A stretch of DNA of 64,000 nucleotides from Paenibacillus glucanolyticus NBRC 15330 (lineage in GTDB: Bacteria; Bacillota; Bacilli; Paenibacillales; Paenibacillaceae). The stretch covers positions 149,691 to 213,690 of the forward strand of contig NZ_BIMC01000009.1 of assembly GCF_004000885.1 (NCBI RefSeq). Direction: 5' to 3'. Shown one piece after another: positions 34,590 to 42,457 of the stretch. Below the pieces are notes generated by a model. That model was not told where the DNA came from. It saw only the letters and a program-made list of their open reading frames with translations, and did no database searches. A program made the translations under genes and the position numbers. Positions within the stretch are counted from its first letter, which is position 1, and every line of letters starts with the position of its first letter.

Positions 34590-36377
34590 TTAAGCCAAAT
34601 ATTCAAATAATATGGTCTTGTCAGCCTGCTGCAGGGAAACTCTCAGCCGGTCTCCGTTCTTCAGTTCCGTCCCTTTCGTGGCATCCAGGGCACGTCCCGA
34701 CTTCTCAATCACAGCCGAAGAATTATTTCTAAGCATGATGCGATCATTCTTGCCAGGCGTGAACAGAATCTTCTCCGTCTCCTTCAGCTCAGGTGCCAGC
34801 TGCAGAAGCTGGTGCAGGTTGAACTTCCCTTTGAATGAAGTCAGCTTTTTGTATTGCGGGAAGGTCTTCTCGCCGGTATTCTCATCCCTGATTTCAATCA
34901 CGATCTGACCGACAAAGCCCTTGTTCGCTTTCTTAATCGCGCCTAGTATGAAATAAGCTCCAGCCCCCACAATGAGCAGAGCAGCGATGCCAATGATTAC
35001 GGGCCATAATGGAAAAGGTTTCTCTTCATCGCCTGCGGTCAGCTCATTCCCACCGCTGCCGGAGCCCGCGGCGGCTGCTTTCGCACTGATCTTCACAGGC
35101 GCGCTTTCGCGGTAGAAGCTCTGCTCCTCCGCCCTTACCCGCAGCTCATAGTCATGCTTCTGCGGAATTTTGTAACTCCCTTCAAAGCTGCCGCCTTTGT
35201 TCTCCAGCTCGACCTCCGACTCGTCACCGGTGTCGAGATCCTTCACCAACAGCTTGGCCTTCATGTTGCCGTACAGTTCATTGTTTTGCAGCTTCTGTCC
35301 GTTGCTGACGAGATACGCGTTAATATCGATTGTATCCCCTGCCTTCACCTTCGATGATGACGGAGGATCCATGGTCAGCTCCAGATCGTAGTTGAACACA
35401 AGATTGATATCGATTTTGTCTTTGGATACACCCTTCACCTGCAGCTTCCAATCGCCCTGCTGCGGCTTCAGCAGCTTGAGAAGCGAGTAGGAATTGGATG
35501 TGGAGCGCATGACATTAGCCGATGGAATGCTCTGCTCAGCACCAGTGGGGTCCATCAGTTTAACGTCCACGGGACTTGAGGACATAATAGAAATATTCGC
35601 TTCCAGCACGTTTGCATTCGGTACGTTGACCGTGACCTCCTGATAGCTGCCATTGCCGGTAATCGACTGCACGGGTACAATCTTGAGCTGCTGGTGGCTG
35701 GCAAAAATCTCGCTTAGAATTTGCGGCAAATCATCCGCCGAGCTCGTGGTAAAGGATTTTCCTCCCGTTTGGTTCGCCAGCTCAGCCAAAGCCTCTTTAT
35801 TCAGCTTCCCGTCGGCGTTCAGACCAATCGTATAGATCGGGATGCCGCTTCCTTTGGCCTCCTGAACCGACTGGTTCAAATGATCTGACGCTTCTTGGGT
35901 CGTCTTGCCTGTGTTGGGGTCCAGATCATTGTTACCGTCGGCCAAAACAACGATCATGGGTGCATGAGCCGGGTCCATGCCCTGTTTCAGCACCTTCACC
36001 GCTTCGTCGAGACCTACCGAAATGTCAGTGTAAGGACCGCGGTCCAGTTGGTCGATAAACTCCTTCAGCGCCGTTTTGTCCGCCTCCGATTGAATTTCCA
36101 GCAGCGCCTTCTCCCGCTGAATCCGGTCGGTATAGGAAACAACGCCGACTTTGTCGCCGGTTGTGGACAGCATGTCGATGAACATCTTCATCGCTTCGCT
36201 GCCGATTCTGTCAGGATCACTGTTTTTCATCGAGTTGCTGGCATCCATCACCAGAACGGCATCTATCTTGGAGCCTTGCGAGGCTGCCATTGCCTGAGGC
36301 AAGGTTCCCCCGCTCCAGGTCACGATCAGCAGCGCTGCTGCCATCAGACAGAGCAGCCATTTATTGTTACGTAGCAT
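34590..36377 (-). CDS. Secreted-domain vWA protein with one membrane anchor
   Basis: About 595 residues. The ATG at 36377 has GAAGGAG 8 bases upstream. It has a signal peptide (LLCLMAAALLIVTW... AMA), then a vWA domain with MIDAS DASNS in AVLVMDASNSMKN and VVLADGNND, then about 200 residues of beta-sandwich-like extracellular region. A membrane segment lies near 470-490 (LWPVIIGIAALLIVGAGAYF). The cytoplasmic domain of about 105 residues ends NGDRLRVSLQQADKTILFEY and could be FHA-like, which is only a guess. First gene of the minus arm; it could transmit ligand binding outside to the cytoplasmic tubulin-like and GTPase proteins. Confidence 0.87.
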   Translation of the reverse strand: MLRNNKWLLCLMAAALLIVTWSGGTLPQAMAASQGSKIDAVLVMDASNSMKNSDPDRIGSEAMKMFIDMLSTTGDKVGVVSYTDRIQREKALLEIQSEADKTALKEFIDQLDRGPYTDISVGLDEAVKVLKQGMDPAHAPMIVVLADGNNDLDPNTGKTTQEASDHLNQSVQEAKGSGIPIYTIGLNADGKLNKEALAELANQTGGKSFTTSSADDLPQILSEIFASHQQLKIVPVQSITGNGSYQEVTVNVPNANVLEANISIMSSSPVDVKLMDPTGAEQSIPSANVMRSTSNSYSLLKLLKPQQGDWKLQVKGVSKDKIDINLVFNYDLELTMDPPSSSKVKAGDTIDINAYLVSNGQKLQNNELYGNMKAKLLVKDLDTGDESEVELENKGGSFEGSYKIPQKHDYELRVRAEEQSFYRESAPVKISAKAAAAGSGSGGNELTAGDEEKPFPLWPVIIGIAALLIVGAGAYFILGAIKKANKGFVGQIVIEIRDENTGEKTFPQYKKLTSFKGKFNLHQLLQLAPELKETEKILFTPGKNDRIMLRNNSSAVIEKSGRALDATKGTELKNGDRLRVSLQQADKTILFEYLA

Positions 36378-36398
36378 TGATTTTACTCCTTCACCCAT

Positions 36399-36685
36399 TT
36401 AATCTAGCATTTGAGGATGCCTATGTTCGATCCTCTAATCTAACTGTAGGCATTAAGTCTTAAAAATATATGAAAAAAAGCTTAAAAACGATACATGCAT
36501 TTTCATTTCCTTGGTATGTTTATATAGGAAATACCATGCAACTCACTAAAATATCCCAGTACTATGTCCATATGATATAATTATACCTGCCAAAGTTCAA
36601 CATAATCAGTGTATCACCCGGACTTAGGACACAAGGCTCATTCACCATTTTCACCCCCATTACGATACCGGAAAGGAATAGGTAT
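36399..36685. other. Divergent promoter region of the tubulin-like/vWA locus
   Basis: This AT-rich gap separates the two arms. It contains an extended -10 (TGATATAAT, 36573-36581) for the plus arm. On the minus strand a TATAAT covers 36585-36580, so back-to-back promoters are likely. A weak inverted repeat GGTATGTT...GAAATACC lies near 36512-36534. Confidence 0.5.
36573..36581 (+). promoter_or_regulatory. Extended -10 promoter of the plus arm
   Basis: TGATATAAT is a full extended -10 element about 100 bases before the 50-residue reading frame. No -35 is recognisable, which extended -10 promoters tolerate. Confidence 0.5.
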
Positions 36686-36838
36686 ATGATTACATACGGA
36701 TGTCTCGGGATTTTGTTTCTTTTTGTCATCATCAAGATCACGGCATACTTCAAACGTAAGAAGAACGCCCCGACACCGGAGCAGCTGCACCAAACGCTGC
36801 TAGAAGTCGCCAATTCAAAGAGGGAACGGCATGGATAA
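36686..36838 (+). CDS. 50-residue membrane protein, first gene of the plus arm
   Basis: The frame starts MITYGCLGILFLFVIIKITA, a single membrane segment, and continues with a basic stretch (YFKRKKN) and a short amphipathic tail ending RERHG. AAAGGA lies about 9 bases before the ATG. The stop overlaps the start of the zinc-ribbon gene (ATGGATAA, 36831-36838), so the two are coupled. By the positive-inside rule the tail is cytoplasmic. It is easily missed by size filters. Role unknown; it might be a subunit of the membrane complex. Confidence 0.7.
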   Translation: MITYGCLGILFLFVIIKITAYFKRKKNAPTPEQLHQTLLEVANSKRERHG

Positions 36839-37766
36839 GAAAAAGCCGGTACAACTTCGTCCCTATATTAAAACGAGATATGTTTACCAAAAGTTAAGGG
36901 TTTGCAAACATTGCCACAATTTTACGATTCTGTGGGAAGACAGCTGCGCGTTCTGTAAACGCCACTCGCTGGTCCACGTGATGGAGCTTGCAGAGAAAAA
37001 GGCCAAGCGTTCCATGCAGAGTGACCGGCTTCTCTTCTATATTATAGGACTCTCTGCCGTACTTCTTAGTCAGACCTTCTTGCAGATCGTGATCTCCTTT
37101 GCTTGTATGGTGGTCCTGCTCGTATGGTTATGGCTGATCCAGCGGCGAGTGCTGCAAACGGAGACCCTGCATGCTCTGGACAAGTTAATACGAATTCATC
37201 AAAAACAGATTCTTGATGGCCTGGATCTGAACAAAGCAACGGCTGCTGCCGCCATCAAGGAAGATGCCCAACTAGGGTATGAGATCGTCAGGGAAATTTC
37301 TTCCCTGGTCCGAAATGACCGAATCCGCCTGCAGCAGATCGTTCTTCTGCAAACCTTCAGCCTGCGCAAGGATATGGAGCTTGAACTTGAACCGCTGCTG
37401 CTGAATGAGTTTGATCCGGACTTGGCCGCTTATATTGGTGAAATCGCCAAAATCAAGCGGGAACTGATTAACAGTAAAGCCATCCGTTACCTGCTTGATC
37501 ATGAGGCTGACATTTTGCGGATGGAGCAAGGCAGGCAGATTATGATTGACGCTGCCGGAGCAGCGGTACGGAAGAAAAAATATATCGACACATTCCCTGA
37601 TTTTATTAGCCGCTATGCGGATGGACTGCCAAGATATCGCTTCCTCCGCTTGTATCAGATCGTACGCCGCAATCCCGGCTTGTCGTGGAACGGCCTGCGG
37701 GACCGGGTATCTGCCATTTATAATGAACAATACCGCTCGGACCCTGATTTTCAAAAATGGGATTAG
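36831..37766 (+). CDS. Zinc-ribbon membrane protein of the vWA/tubulin-like locus
   Basis: A 311-residue protein. An N-terminal Cys-x2-Cys pair twice (RVCKHCHNF and SCAFCKRH) forms a probable zinc ribbon at about 28-48. Two adjacent membrane segments (about 70-105, LLFYIIGLSAVLLSQTFLQI and FACMVVLLVWLWLI) follow, then about 200 residues of helical soluble sequence with a basic C-terminus. Both soluble parts should face the cytoplasm. The family is not recognised. It overlaps the 50-residue gene by 8 bases and is 15 bases from the next gene. Confidence 0.82.
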   Translation: MDKKKPVQLRPYIKTRYVYQKLRVCKHCHNFTILWEDSCAFCKRHSLVHVMELAEKKAKRSMQSDRLLFYIIGLSAVLLSQTFLQIVISFACMVVLLVWLWLIQRRVLQTETLHALDKLIRIHQKQILDGLDLNKATAAAAIKEDAQLGYEIVREISSLVRNDRIRLQQIVLLQTFSLRKDMELELEPLLLNEFDPDLAAYIGEIAKIKRELINSKAIRYLLDHEADILRMEQGRQIMIDAAGAAVRKKKYIDTFPDFISRYADGLPRYRFLRLYQIVRRNPGLSWNGLRDRVSAIYNEQYRSDPDFQKWD

Positions 37767-37781
37767 AGGGGCTATACCGTT

Positions 37782-39692
37782 ATGACGATAAAAAACACGC
37801 TAACCCTGCGTAATCTGTATTTTTTTCTATGTATAGTCCTTCTGTTGTTAATTGGATATAAGGGCGTTCATATCTATCAAAAAATCCAGACGATGGCGCA
37901 AGCCGAACGATTGTATGTTCAGAAGAAACTCGTTCAGGCTGAGGAATGGTATCAGAAGGCAAGCCGAAACCACTCCCTTCTATATAAAGAAGCGTTGCTG
38001 GCCTCAAGGCTTCAGGAGCTCGCCCCCATTACGTCTATGAAGCAGAATCTCTCCTCTCTAGATCAACGGTTGAATCAAGTGGGAGAAGCAGGCGACTTTT
38101 CCGCCTTCATGAACGTATATGCCGAGTTGCTTGATGCGGAGGAGAAGCTGAAGGGGCACCAGGGATCATACGCTTTGTATTACGATGAAATTGTTGCCTT
38201 CTATGGCATACCCGATGATGTGAAGCGAATTTTCCTGCAATTCATCGGTTTGTTTAACCGCCAGGCCGACGAGCAGCTTGAAGAGTTGCAGTATGATGAC
38301 AACAGCTTTAAATGGAACTTGCTTCGCATCCCGGACTCATTCTATGGCGGCGAGAAGCAGAAGGATGAGAAGCTGCTCAGCCTGTTCCAGCGTTACGATG
38401 AGACGGTAATGACCCGGTTGGCAGGAGCCGGACATTACGCCGAGCTGCTAAACTGGTCCCATGCCATAAGCTCCGAATATGCCAGCCGTTCAGTGAAGGC
38501 TGCTTGGGTGAGCGGCAAGACAGATGAACTTGTGCTTGCCATGCTGCAAAAGGATGCACAGCGGGAACGGCCGGCAGACTTTGTTTCACACGCCAAGGGT
38601 TACAGAGACTACTTGAATCGGAGTAATCAACAGAATTCGGATATGCTGGAGTATATTCAGAATCAGATCAACCGGTTGATCCTGGCTGCGGATGAAATGG
38701 TAGCAGAGCAGAACTACGAGGAAGCTGTAGCGCTCTATGAAGCGCTGTCCGGGTACCAGGATATGAGCAGACCATTGCAAGCTGCAAAATTGGCCTGGAC
38801 TATTCACGATCCCATTCGTTTGTTCAATATGGCAAATATTCAAGGCAGCTTTAGTTATGTCAGCGGAGGTGGGAAACGTTTCGGGGGATTGGCATATGCC
38901 ATTGGAGTCGATGAGGGGAATATCATCTATCTAGCGGTTTTAAACGCCGATGAAAGCGTGCAATTATTCCAAAATCATGATTTCCCGTCTGAAATCGCGA
39001 TCCGCCAAGTTTCAATTGAAGAATCGCTCAGCACGGAGACAAATCCGGTCGTCCTGGTGGAAGGCGGCACAGGAACTGATCTGGTATGGTATTCAGCCTA
39101 TGAAGCCAGGGCTTCCAATCTGATTCCGCTGTTCCAGTTTACCGCCGAAAGCTATCAAATCCTGCCGGATAAGTCCCTGCTGGTTACCAACTTCGAAGGA
39201 GCAAGCCCGGAAGAGATCGCCATCTTCGAGCGTCAGGGAGATCAATACGGATTCACAGGGTTTCAGCCCAATTATACCGACATCGATATTGCTGATATCA
39301 AAAGTCACCGGAACAAGAAAGTCCGCTTCACCATCAATATTCTGGCAGGGGGCTATGGTGAAGCCCTTGCTGAACGGGATGGCCACTATGTGATCTTAAG
39401 AGGAGAGCTGGATTTCCCTGCGGGGAGTGCAAGCATTATAGGAACGTTTAGCGAGTATCAGCAGATGGAGATACCAGGCAGCCAGGATCCTCCTGCCTCC
39501 GACCCGACCGAACCGGAGGATATACCAGCTGAGGGCGATTCCACGGAGGAAACGGATATTCCAGGAGATTCCGTCCCCACCGAGGTCATCAATCCTGAGG
39601 ATACCCAACCAGACAACAGTGAGAGTCGTGACAGTACTGAAACTCCTAAACTCACGCAGGTTCCTGTCATTCAGGTAGAATCGATAGAATGA
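37782..39692 (+). CDS. Membrane-anchored protein with TPR-like region and acidic tail
   Basis: A 636-residue protein. One N-terminal membrane segment (NLYFFLCIVLLLLIGYKGV) works as an uncleaved signal anchor, so the rest lies outside. Residues about 40-330 are helical with TPR-like pairs (AERLYVQKKLVQAEEWYQKA; NYEEAVALYEALSGYQD). About 350-560 is beta-rich and resembles a WD/propeller or sensor-like sandwich. The last 75 residues are rich in Pro, Glu, Asp, Ser and Thr. Unrecognised family. AGAGGGG precedes the ATG. Last gene of the plus arm; with the two vWA proteins it would make an extracellular scaffold. Confidence 0.8.
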   Translation: MTIKNTLTLRNLYFFLCIVLLLLIGYKGVHIYQKIQTMAQAERLYVQKKLVQAEEWYQKASRNHSLLYKEALLASRLQELAPITSMKQNLSSLDQRLNQVGEAGDFSAFMNVYAELLDAEEKLKGHQGSYALYYDEIVAFYGIPDDVKRIFLQFIGLFNRQADEQLEELQYDDNSFKWNLLRIPDSFYGGEKQKDEKLLSLFQRYDETVMTRLAGAGHYAELLNWSHAISSEYASRSVKAAWVSGKTDELVLAMLQKDAQRERPADFVSHAKGYRDYLNRSNQQNSDMLEYIQNQINRLILAADEMVAEQNYEEAVALYEALSGYQDMSRPLQAAKLAWTIHDPIRLFNMANIQGSFSYVSGGGKRFGGLAYAIGVDEGNIIYLAVLNADESVQLFQNHDFPSEIAIRQVSIEESLSTETNPVVLVEGGTGTDLVWYSAYEARASNLIPLFQFTAESYQILPDKSLLVTNFEGASPEEIAIFERQGDQYGFTGFQPNYTDIDIADIKSHRNKKVRFTINILAGGYGEALAERDGHYVILRGELDFPAGSASIIGTFSEYQQMEIPGSQDPPASDPTEPEDIPAEGDSTEETDIPGDSVPTEVINPEDTQPDNSESRDSTETPKLTQVPVIQVESIE

Positions 39693-39718
39693 GTCATAAG
39701 AATGAAGGCCTGTCACAA

Positions 39719-39749
39719 TGAATTCATCCTATTGACAAGGATGAATTCA
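39719..39749. repeat. Perfect 11-bp inverted repeat after the plus arm
   Basis: TGAATTCATCC and GGATGAATTCA flank a 9-base loop 27 bases past the stop at 39692. There is no T-run, so it may be an mRNA-stabilising stem or a processing site. Confidence 0.6.
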
Positions 39750-39818
39750 AGATGGAAGAGAAATTACAGGAAATATCGGCAAGACATATTAAAGCGTATA
39801 AACGATACCGAAAGAGGT

Positions 39819-39856
39819 CCCCACTTTCATCAAGCTATGCAGATGTAGAAGTGGGG
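39819..39856. terminator. Hairpin between converging genes
   Basis: CCCCACTT pairs with AAGTGGGG around a 22-base loop, followed by TGGCTTCTTTAT on plus. It lies 8 bases before the end of the transporter gene on minus. T-runs are weak on both sides. Confidence 0.5.
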
Positions 39857-39864
39857 TGGCTTCT

Positions 39865-41577
39865 TTATGCCTTATTCAAGAAACTTTCAGGGACAACGGT
39901 AAGATCAAACCCAAAAACGATGGGAAGCAAATAATACACGGCAAGGATAATAATGATTGTGGCAAATATGTTAACGGAGAAACCTGCGCGAACCATGTCA
40001 ATAATCTTTATTTTCCCCGTGCCGAATATGATCGCATTGGGCGGCGTGCCGACAGGCAGCATGAAGGCGCAGTTGGCCGCCATGGCGCAAGGCACCATAA
40101 GAGCGAATGGATGAATACCAAGGGCGATGGCAAGGGCAGCTACGACAGGCAAGATCATCGTTGCTGTTGCCGTATTGGACGTGATCTCGGTCATCATGAT
40201 GATGAGAAGTGTAGCACATGAAATAATAACAATAAGATGAGAACCATTGAGTATAGTCAACTGCTCACCCATCCAGTCAGATAAGCCGCTGGAACGGAAC
40301 CCTGCCGCAATAGCCAAGCCGCCTCCAAAAAGAAGGAGTACACCCCACGGAATTTCCTTCGAATCACTCCAATTTAAAATACGAGAGCTTGTTTTTGCTT
40401 TAGCCGGAATCATAAACAAAAGTGCGGTTGCCATAATTGCAATCATCCCATCCGAGATCCCGGGAATTGGGATGAGTAAACCATCTTCTACCCATAAAAA
40501 CTCACGAGTGATCCACATAAATGCAGCAAATACAAACACCGCGCCAACCATACCTTCTTCAAAGGATAACTTGCCAAGTTTTCCGCGCTCGCTCTGAATC
40601 AATTCTCTTCCGCCTGGAAGTTGTTTAATGGACGTGTTGAACTTCATTTTCCCCAAATAAAACCATGTGAAGAACAGCATTACAATGACAACGGGTACGG
40701 CAAACAGCATCCACTGGGCAAAGGAGATGGTAATACCAAATAACTCATTCATTTGGGCAGCTAGAATAATATTGGGCGGAGTGCCGATTAATGTCCCGAG
40801 TCCACCGATCGTTCCTGCATAGCCAATAGCAAAAATAAGGGACTTCTCAAATTTCGGCAGATCCTTTTCTTCCGGCCTTCCCTTCAAAGCACTGGCAACC
40901 TGGGCAGTAATCGCAAGGCCCATTGGGACCATCATCATAACAGCCGCGGTATTTGACACCCACATCGATAAAAATCCAGTTGCAACCATAAAACCTAGCA
41001 AGATACGCTGTGTGCTGGTACCGATCATCGAGATGATAAATAGGGCCATTCTTTTATGCAAATTCCACTTTTCCATCGCCGTAGCAATGAAAAAACCGCC
41101 CAGAAACAGAAAAATAATATCGTTGCCGTATGATGATGCCACCTCACTGCCCTGCATCGCTCCTGTAACAGGAAGAAGTATGAGCGGCAGCAATGATGCA
41201 GCCGGTATAGGGATCGCCTCTGTAATCCACCATGTGGCAATCCATAACGTAACGGCGAGCACGGATTTCCCTTCCGTGGACAGTCCGTCAGGTTGGAAAA
41301 ATAACATCGTCAATATGAACAAGGCTGGCCCCAGTATAAGCCCGATCAGCTGAGCTTTTGAGTACGGCTTATTGGAGTTTTCATTCGGTTCTTGACTCTT
41401 CATATCCTCAACAGCATTTTCTTCGTTATGTTGAATAGCTATCTTGTCTGATGCTTGTTTAGGTTCTGGCACAGCTGCTGATTGATTCCGATAGAAGAAT
41501 ACATTCAGTATGTTTTTTGTTCGTTTGTGCTGTGCCCACAGGCTGCGCCAAGCTGACAAAGCCAGTTGTCTCATCAT
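39865..41577 (-). CDS. DASS/SLC13 family sodium:dicarboxylate or citrate symporter
   Basis: The 570-residue protein has about 11-12 membrane segments and the two SNT signatures of the DASS family (SNTAAVMMMVP and SNTATATMILP), each following a helical hairpin, plus TPPN loops (LIGTPPNIIL, PVGTPPNAII). It imports di- or tricarboxylates with sodium. The first 70 residues are polar and poorly conserved. GGAGGGG precedes tandem ATGs. Upstream are a cre-like site and two direct repeats, and the next genes on the same strand encode a CitA/DcuS-like two-component system, so substrate-induced and catabolite-repressed expression is inferred. Confidence 0.92.
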   Translation of the reverse strand: MMRQLALSAWRSLWAQHKRTKNILNVFFYRNQSAAVPEPKQASDKIAIQHNEENAVEDMKSQEPNENSNKPYSKAQLIGLILGPALFILTMLFFQPDGLSTEGKSVLAVTLWIATWWITEAIPIPAASLLPLILLPVTGAMQGSEVASSYGNDIIFLFLGGFFIATAMEKWNLHKRMALFIISMIGTSTQRILLGFMVATGFLSMWVSNTAAVMMMVPMGLAITAQVASALKGRPEEKDLPKFEKSLIFAIGYAGTIGGLGTLIGTPPNIILAAQMNELFGITISFAQWMLFAVPVVIVMLFFTWFYLGKMKFNTSIKQLPGGRELIQSERGKLGKLSFEEGMVGAVFVFAAFMWITREFLWVEDGLLIPIPGISDGMIAIMATALLFMIPAKAKTSSRILNWSDSKEIPWGVLLLFGGGLAIAAGFRSSGLSDWMGEQLTILNGSHLIVIISCATLLIIMMTEITSNTATATMILPVVAALAIALGIHPFALMVPCAMAANCAFMLPVGTPPNAIIFGTGKIKIIDMVRAGFSVNIFATIIIILAVYYLLPIVFGFDLTVVPESFLNKA

Positions 41578-41591
41578 TTACCCCTCCATTT

Positions 41592-41605
41592 TGTAAGCGC
41601 TTTCG
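41592..41605. promoter_or_regulatory. cre-like site (CcpA) before the DASS transporter
   Basis: On the minus strand CGAAAGCGCTTACA differs from the ideal cre TGAAAGCGCTTACA at the first base only. It lies 15-28 bases upstream of the start codon, downstream of a TATAAG -10-like box, a position typical of roadblock repression. Confidence 0.65.
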
Positions 41606-41639
41606 ATAATTCTCTTATATATTTGCCTTTCCGTATAGG

Positions 41640-41672
41640 TTTTGTAACTAATATCTGGTTTTTTGTAACTAA
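41640..41672. repeat. Direct repeats, putative response-regulator binding site
   Basis: TTTTGTAACTAA occurs at 41640-41651 and again at 41661-41672. The 21-base period is two helical turns, so both sites face the same side of the DNA, just upstream of the transporter promoter. This is the layout of an activator site for the adjacent two-component system; the link is inference. Confidence 0.6.
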
Positions 41673-41696
41673 AAAAAGTGTGTGAACATGAAAAAA

Positions 41697-41719
41697 CTCG
41701 TTGCAAATTTGCAAACGAG
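41697..41719 (-). terminator. Terminator of the two-component operon
   Basis: On the minus strand CTCGTTTGCAAATTTGCAAC closes on itself to GAG and is followed by TTTTTT. It lies 19 bases past the response regulator stop. Confidence 0.88.
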
Positions 41720-41737
41720 CTGCATGAACTTCATTTT

Positions 41738-42457
41738 TTATCTGGTTTTTTGCAGAATAGAAAGCACGTAATCATGCCCCTCCTGACTAAGCTTGTAGCG
41801 ATGAAGTGGACGGCCGCTGCCTTCATAGCTGACATCATTAAGCAGTATGTTGCAGTCCTCCAGGAAGCGCAGATATTTTCTCAGCGAGACTCTTGAAATC
41901 CCTGTTACCTCAGCTAACGCAGCTGTGGAAAACCAGCCCTCCAGCCCATGAAGCTCACGTAGAACACGAATATATGTTTCTTTTGTAATCCCTTTGGGCA
42001 AGTTCTCCTCAGTTCTTTCTTTGTTCCCGTTCCCTTGATGAAATAATTCATCCAGCTCTTTTTGCTGAATTCCTTCTTTTTGCAAATGGATATATCTGAA
42101 CTTGTATCGCATAAGCGCCTCTTGAAACCGCTCGAAATCAAAGGGCTTGATTAAATAGTCAACAGCCCCGTAACGAAGAGCCGTTTGTATAGAGCCCTGG
42201 TCATTCGCGGAAGAGACAACGATAACATCAACTGAATGGTTAAATTTCCGTACATCAACGAGTAAATCAAGCCCGTTCTTGTTCGCCAGATATACGTCAA
42301 GTAAAATTAAATCAACTTTTTTATTTTTTAGAATCTCCCATCCCGCTTCCACTTTATCTGCCGTTCCTGCCAATTCAAATCCTGACACCTTGTCCACGTA
42401 CATTCCGTTAAACTTTGCCACCATCGGATCATCTTCAATAATCAAGACCTGAATCAT
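41738..42457 (-). CDS. Response regulator, CitT/DcuR/MalR type
   Basis: From the ATG at 42457 the protein has 239 residues. The receiver domain starts MIQVLIIEDDPMV, has the phospho-acceptor aspartate in VDLILLDVYL and lysine in DYLIKPFDF. The C-terminal part holds a winged-helix DNA-binding domain (LAEVTGISRVSLRKYLRFLE). The start overlaps the kinase stop as ATGA. The longer open frame upstream lies inside the kinase gene and is not used. It should activate the DASS transporter gene located directly downstream. Confidence 0.93.
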   Translation of the reverse strand: MIQVLIIEDDPMVAKFNGMYVDKVSGFELAGTADKVEAGWEILKNKKVDLILLDVYLANKNGLDLLVDVRKFNHSVDVIVVSSANDQGSIQTALRYGAVDYLIKPFDFERFQEALMRYKFRYIHLQKEGIQQKELDELFHQGNGNKERTEENLPKGITKETYIRVLRELHGLEGWFSTAALAEVTGISRVSLRKYLRFLEDCNILLNDVSYEGSGRPLHRYKLSQEGHDYVLSILQKTR

